Of a stretch of 64,000 bases of DNA, positions 60,744-64,000 are shown in pieces. A model generated the notes under the pieces. That model did not search any database, had not been told where the DNA came from, and was given only the letters and a program-made list of their open reading frames with translations. The stretch is from an uncultured Bacteroidota bacterium (GTDB taxonomy: Bacteria > Bacteroidota > Bacteroidia > Bacteroidales > P3): contig CADCEC010000016.1 of NCBI GenBank assembly GCA_902800395.1, positions 1-64,000 on the forward strand. The letters are read 5' to 3'. Each line of letters opens with the position of its first letter. Position 1 is the first letter of the stretch. The translations under genes and the position numbers were made by a program.

Positions 60744-62018
60744 ATGGATAAGCAACTCATTAAGAGCGTTATCGTTGAAAAACAGCAGCAAATCAGTCAG
60801 GTAGAATTGCTGCAACGAGGTGAGGTCTTCGATGAAAAATCAAGTTATGTGCTCATCGGTATCCGGCGTGCTGGCAAGTCGTATACCCTCTACCAGGACA
60901 TCCTCTCAAAGCTCTCGTCGGGAGACGTAAAAGCTGAGGACTTCCTCTATATTAACTTTGAGGATGAGCGCATTGCACCTATCACAGGGAACGAATTGGG
61001 ACTAATACTTGACGCTTATTGGGAGTTGTATGACCAAAAACGTCCTTACATCTATCTTGATGAGATACAGGACATCGACGGCTGGGAGAAGTTCGCTCGT
61101 CGTCTGACCGAGGAGAAGCGCAAAGTGATGATCACCGGCAGCAATGCCAAGATGCTTAGTCGCGAGATAGCCTCCACCCTCGGAGGCAGCTATATCCAAC
61201 GACACATATACCCCTTCTCGTTCAAAGAATATCTCGATTATTATGGTGTTGGCCTTAACCGCAACTGGGAATTCAATCCAGAACTGCGACGGTCGATTGT
61301 CCGTCATTTCACCGAGTACTTCATTTATGGAGGTTTTGCCGAGTCGTTCGACAAGGTCGACAAGCGTGAGTGGCTCACCTCGCTTTACCAGAAGATATTG
61401 ATGGGCGATATTGTGGAGCGAAACAAGATTCGTAACCCTCGTATCCTAAGGCTGCTCGCCCGTAAGTTGGCCGAGAGTGTGATGCAGCCCACTACGCTTA
61501 AACGACTGGAGAATATCATCAAGTCAACTGGCGACAGCATCAGTCCTACTGTGTTGAAAGACTATTTAGGCTATATGGAGGATGCCTATCTCATCATCTC
61601 CATTCCCAATCTTGTCTCGCCCATTACCGAACAGCAGACCATAATGAAGCGTTATTTTGCCGACAATGGTATTCTCGGCCTTTTCTTTGTGGAGGGAGAA
61701 ACAAAGTTGCTGGAGAACATCGTGGCCATCCATTTGAACCGACAGTATCCCAGCACTCCCGACGAACAGCGTCTGTTCTATTACAACAAAGGCGTGGAGG
61801 TGGATTTCTGTGTTCCCGAGGACAATCTAGCCATACAGGTATCGTACAGCATCGACGACAGCACCACCTATGAGCGTGAGGTGGGCGGTATGGAAAAGTT
61901 TCTGAAAGCTTACAAACAATATCGGGGAATGATTGTCACCTGGGACACCGAGCGACAGATTACCGAGGACGGCATCACCATAGATGTGGTACCAGTATGG
62001 AAATGGTTATTACAATGA
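60744..62018 (+). CDS. AAA-type ATPase with DUF4143 C-terminal domain
   Basis: From the ATG at 60744 the product has 424 residues. P-loop GIRRAGKS (39-46), Walker B YIYLDEIQDIDGW, sensor MITGSNAKML, then a winged-helix region and a DUF4143-like end (KRYFADNGILGLF, ENIVAIHLNRQYP, KGVEVDFCVPEDN, AIQVSYSIDD). The final DFCV..IQVSY resembles a PD-(D/E)xK core. It belongs to the same broad family as the ATPase at 55724 but is not a close copy. It has its own -7 box and is bracketed by 62-bp direct repeats, so it looks like a mobile one-gene cassette. Confidence 0.88.
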   Translation: MDKQLIKSVIVEKQQQISQVELLQRGEVFDEKSSYVLIGIRRAGKSYTLYQDILSKLSSGDVKAEDFLYINFEDERIAPITGNELGLILDAYWELYDQKRPYIYLDEIQDIDGWEKFARRLTEEKRKVMITGSNAKMLSREIASTLGGSYIQRHIYPFSFKEYLDYYGVGLNRNWEFNPELRRSIVRHFTEYFIYGGFAESFDKVDKREWLTSLYQKILMGDIVERNKIRNPRILRLLARKLAESVMQPTTLKRLENIIKSTGDSISPTVLKDYLGYMEDAYLIISIPNLVSPITEQQTIMKRYFADNGILGLFFVEGETKLLENIVAIHLNRQYPSTPDEQRLFYYNKGVEVDFCVPEDNLAIQVSYSIDDSTTYEREVGGMEKFLKAYKQYRGMIVTWDTERQITEDGITIDVVPVWKWLLQ

Positions 62019-62020
62019 CT

Positions 62021-62082
62021 GGCGAACCCAAGCTCATCGCCCTCGACCGAAAACTGGTGGAGGATCGGTCGGGGTTGATAAT
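62021..62082 (+). repeat. 62-bp direct repeat, right copy
   Basis: This copy begins 2 bp after the ATPase stop and repeats the end of the 373-residue protein gene without an attached ORF. Confidence 0.9.
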
Positions 62083-62091
62083 GGGAAGATG

Positions 62092-62122
62092 AAAAAGGGG
62101 GCAGCCAACTCGTGGCCGCCCC
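62092..62122 (-). terminator. Intrinsic terminator of the vsr operon
   Basis: GGGGGCAGCC (62097-62106) pairs with GGCCGCCCC (62114-62122), one mismatch, followed on the minus strand by CTTTTTCATC. Confidence 0.8.
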
Positions 62123-62231
62123 GCTTCACATTAAAAAATAGGGTTTATGAAAAACCTTTTGGTTAGAAAGCGTCCCGCGTTCGGTTGAGGTGTCCAGGGA
62201 TTGTCGAGATTCCGGTCCCCCGAAGCAGAAC
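62107..62231 (-). repeat. Dispersed 3' element, copy B
   Basis: It contains the same core as 57467-57522 (AACTCGTGG.CGCCCCGCTT, TTCACATTAAAAAA, TAGGGTTTATGAAAAACC). The right part (AGCGTcccGC to AGAACGCC) is a looser inverted repeat homologous to that of copy A (shared GAGAT..CGGTC). It lies between the vsr stop and its terminator. Confidence 0.75.
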
Positions 62232-62250
62232 GCCATTACTTTATTCATCG

Positions 62251-62748
62251 CTATCCCTCTGCCGCCATTGGCAGATGTTCCTCTTCTTCGGTGTTATAGG
62301 GTATCGGCTTGTGGCGGTAAAGCGACAACATGTTCTCATTCATCAGCAGCTCGACCTCGCGCATCGTGTGGTCGATAAGGGTAGGTGTCAGCTGGCATTC
62401 CCATATCACAATCACCTGCCAGCCGTTCTCCTGCAACACGCGGTAGTTCTCCTGATCCCTTCTGCGGTTACGGTCGATTTTGGATGTCCAGAAGTCAATA
62501 TTGCTTTTGGGTATATGTGAACATTTACAGCCCTCATGCCCGTGCCAGAAGCATCCGTTGACGAATATCGCTGTCCTGTAGGGCCGCATCACGATATCTG
62601 GCTTCCCTGGGACGCTCTTTACGTTGAGACGGTAGCGGTATCCGTGACTCCACAGCCATTTTCTCACCTTCAGCTCGGGCTTGGTGTTCCTGCTGTGAAT
62701 ATGCGACATACAGATGTGCCGCTGGTCGGGAGAAAGCACATCAGCCAT
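62251..62748 (-). CDS. vsr: Very short patch repair endonuclease
   Basis: The 165-residue protein has all Vsr blocks: MSHIHSRNTKPELKVRKWLW, the catalytic PGKPDIVM (Asp), FVNGCFWHGHEGCKC (Cys/His zinc and active-site His) and a C-terminal VIWECQLT. Vsr nicks 5' of the T in T:G mismatches left by deamination of 5-methylcytosine at Dcm-type sites. That fits the neighbouring EcoRII-type endonuclease. The start overlaps the end of the membrane protein gene by 8 bp, so the genes are coupled. Confidence 0.94.
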   Translation of the reverse strand: MADVLSPDQRHICMSHIHSRNTKPELKVRKWLWSHGYRYRLNVKSVPGKPDIVMRPYRTAIFVNGCFWHGHEGCKCSHIPKSNIDFWTSKIDRNRRRDQENYRVLQENGWQVIVIWECQLTPTLIDHTMREVELLMNENMLSLYRHKPIPYNTEEEEHLPMAAEG

Positions 62749-63337
62749 TCTTCGACTTACGTTTTGTTTGCTGCCATTGGTATGATTCTCGCTTTGACTT
62801 TAGGAAGGATTTGACTTTGTGCAACCTCTCTGTATCTTTTATTAGAATGTCACCAATACGCCTCTGAGCATCCACCAATTCTCTAAAATACTGTTTCCCT
62901 ATCTCGACATTAACATCTCTATCTTTCTCAATTTTATCATCTATTTCATAGAATATCTCATCAAGTGCCGAAAGAGCTTCTAGCATCTCATGAGACAACC
63001 ATGTACATCTCGCAATTGCTTTATATAAATTATGACGAGATTTGAAGAAATCTTCTTCGGAATTATCAAAGATAGCGTGGTATTGACGGTGATCCGTTTC
63101 GTCATAAACAGTCATTCGCATAACCCCTAATAGACTCTCAATAAATTGGTATGCCTCTAATCGTTTTTGAATAACGGTTTTATAGTACTCGTCTCTATAG
63201 TTATTGTGTTGAACTTTTAAGCCTGCCCAAAATGCAATCAAAGCGACAATAATACTTCCAAGAAATGAAATGTTTCCACTAAGAAATGAGATTATCGCAG
63301 TAAAGAAACTATCGGCTATAATAATGGCAGTATCCAT
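62741..63337 (-). CDS. Membrane protein of unknown function between vsr and the restriction gene
   Basis: From the ATG at 63337 the product has 198 residues: an N-terminal hydrophobic hairpin (AIIIADSFFTAIISFLSGNI, FLGSIIVALIAFWAGLKVQH) followed by a long charged helical domain (KDRDVNVEIGKQYFRELVDA, KRESYQWQQTKRKSKNG). A start at 63370 is possible but would overlap the upstream gene. No family is recognised. The layout, a membrane anchor plus a coiled cytosolic part, is seen in several phage-defence effectors, and the place inside a restriction cluster makes a defence role plausible but unproven. Confidence 0.65.
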   Translation of the reverse strand: MDTAIIIADSFFTAIISFLSGNISFLGSIIVALIAFWAGLKVQHNNYRDEYYKTVIQKRLEAYQFIESLLGVMRMTVYDETDHRQYHAIFDNSEEDFFKSRHNLYKAIARCTWLSHEMLEALSALDEIFYEIDDKIEKDRDVNVEIGKQYFRELVDAQRRIGDILIKDTERLHKVKSFLKSKRESYQWQQTKRKSKNG

Positions 63338-63341
63338 AATA

Positions 63342-63998
63342 TCACACCAAATAATGTTTAGGAATCTCACTTTGCTTTTGCTTTACAATAGAAATAAAAT
63401 CTGCAAGGCTGAGAATGTCAGATTGGTTTTCTTTGGGATATGATCCGATGAGATGTTTGGGGACGACAAGCTCAAGGTGCGAATCCTTCATCTCCTTCAA
63501 TTGTGCTCTCGAGATAGCCGGTTGCAATGTACAGAGGTATTTCACATCAGCTCGGTCAGCCTCATTCAAAACCTGACGCCAGCGGTCCTTACATGTGGTT
63601 TTCGCTCCAAGTACTGTTAAATCGTCAGCTGGAAATTCGAAGTTATGGTAACAATTGCTATTGGGGAAGAGAAAGTCCGGGCGTTTGTTATTCTCTGTGA
63701 CAGCCTGTTCTTCAAAGACCAGTTTATTGGCGGTAAATATTGCGGACAGATGGTGTTCAAGCGATTTGCCGGATCTTGACTTGCGACGATTGAGGATACT
63801 ATTGGCGAAGTCCATTAGTTCATTACAATTGGCGAATGGCTTCGTGTATACATCATGATACAATTTGTCCTCTAATGCAAAGAATAAGCTGCTTTCAACA
63901 TTTCGCCAATCAAACAGAATAGTGTCAGGATTTGTGCAAATGTACTTGTTCGTGATGTTAAATATTTTATTGAAGATGTTTTGTGACATCTTCCCCAT
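63342..63998 (-). CDS. EcoRII-type restriction endonuclease, C-terminal catalytic domain (5' end outside window)
   Basis: The visible 218 residues match the EcoRII C-terminal/PspGI-like nuclease: RRKSRSGKSLEHHLSAIF, FEEQAVTENNKRPDFLFP (catalytic PD), TVLGAKTTCKDRWRQVLNEA (the xK part) and CTLQPAISRAQLKEM with VVPKHLIGSYP. Family members cut at CCWGG-type sites. The frame is open to the window edge, so an N-terminal effector domain and the matching cytosine methyltransferase probably lie beyond base 64,000. The vsr gene downstream supports a 5-methylcytosine system. Confidence 0.88.
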   Translation of the reverse strand: MGKMSQNIFNKIFNITNKYICTNPDTILFDWRNVESSLFFALEDKLYHDVYTKPFANCNELMDFANSILNRRKSRSGKSLEHHLSAIFTANKLVFEEQAVTENNKRPDFLFPNSNCYHNFEFPADDLTVLGAKTTCKDRWRQVLNEADRADVKYLCTLQPAISRAQLKEMKDSHLELVVPKHLIGSYPKENQSDILSLADFISIVKQKQSEIPKHYLV

Positions 63999-64000
63999 CT

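Noticed and set aside
57408-62231. Integron attC sites
   Set aside because: The two 3' modules are palindromic and follow genes, but typical RYYYAAC / GTTRRRY core sites and an integrase were not found.

Overview
This window is a piece of the chromosome of a member of the Bacteroidetes, most likely order Bacteroidales and probably an anaerobe. Direct signs are -7 promoter boxes of the TAnnTTTG type before many genes, two secreted proteases with type IX secretion (T9SS) C-terminal sorting domains, and families typical of the phylum (Omp28-like lipoprotein, DUF6029, DUF4254, DUF4105, DUF6427). A KorAB 2-oxoacid:ferredoxin oxidoreductase, an L-serine dehydratase and an NhaC antiporter suggest anaerobic amino-acid or organic-acid metabolism. 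The genus cannot be fixed from the sequence alone.

Layout. Bases 1-99 are the right end of an IS3-family element. From about 257 to 49,000 lies a dense core region. It holds surface lipoproteins, an iron-type alcohol dehydrogenase, PrsW, SdaA, VanW, KorAB, and a subtilase followed by DUF6427, RnhB, DUF6913, DapA, a short prenyl synthase and a TlpA-like thioredoxin. Next come an outer-membrane/Omp28/MATE/patatin run, then envelope genes on the minus strand (GT9, DUF4254, DUF4105, MscS). After these are an AlkZ-related protein, DUF454, DUF1015, NhaC, a SpoIIE-type phosphatase, a frameshifted gcvT, hflX, two GT4 glycosyltransferases, a topoisomerase A subunit, LepB, a META lipoprotein, NUDIX, DprA, TrmH, DUF1846 and a C10 peptidase.

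From about 49,050 to the end the character changes to an accessory island. It starts with an inverted pair of 5S-rRNA-like ends. A minus-strand set follows with a VirE_N/DUF3987 primase-like protein and several unknown proteins. Then come two DUF4143-type ATPases, a minus-strand locus with a long highly foldable segment and small unknown genes, and a Vsr / membrane protein / EcoRII-type restriction endonuclease cluster cut by the window edge.

The most unusual property is a set of degenerate short tandem repeats with strict 7, 8, 9, 10 or 11 bp periods. They fill many spacers between co-directional genes and also sit in frame inside unrelated genes (GT9, DUF4105, GT4, MATE, DUF6427, HflX, META lipoprotein, primase) and inside three signal peptides. 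The same repeat words recur at unrelated loci. The second main candidate is the 57.4-59.4 kb minus-strand locus: a putative promoter, about 430 nt with four nested long-range stems, at least two genes, and a 3' hairpin/terminator module that recurs after the Vsr operon.
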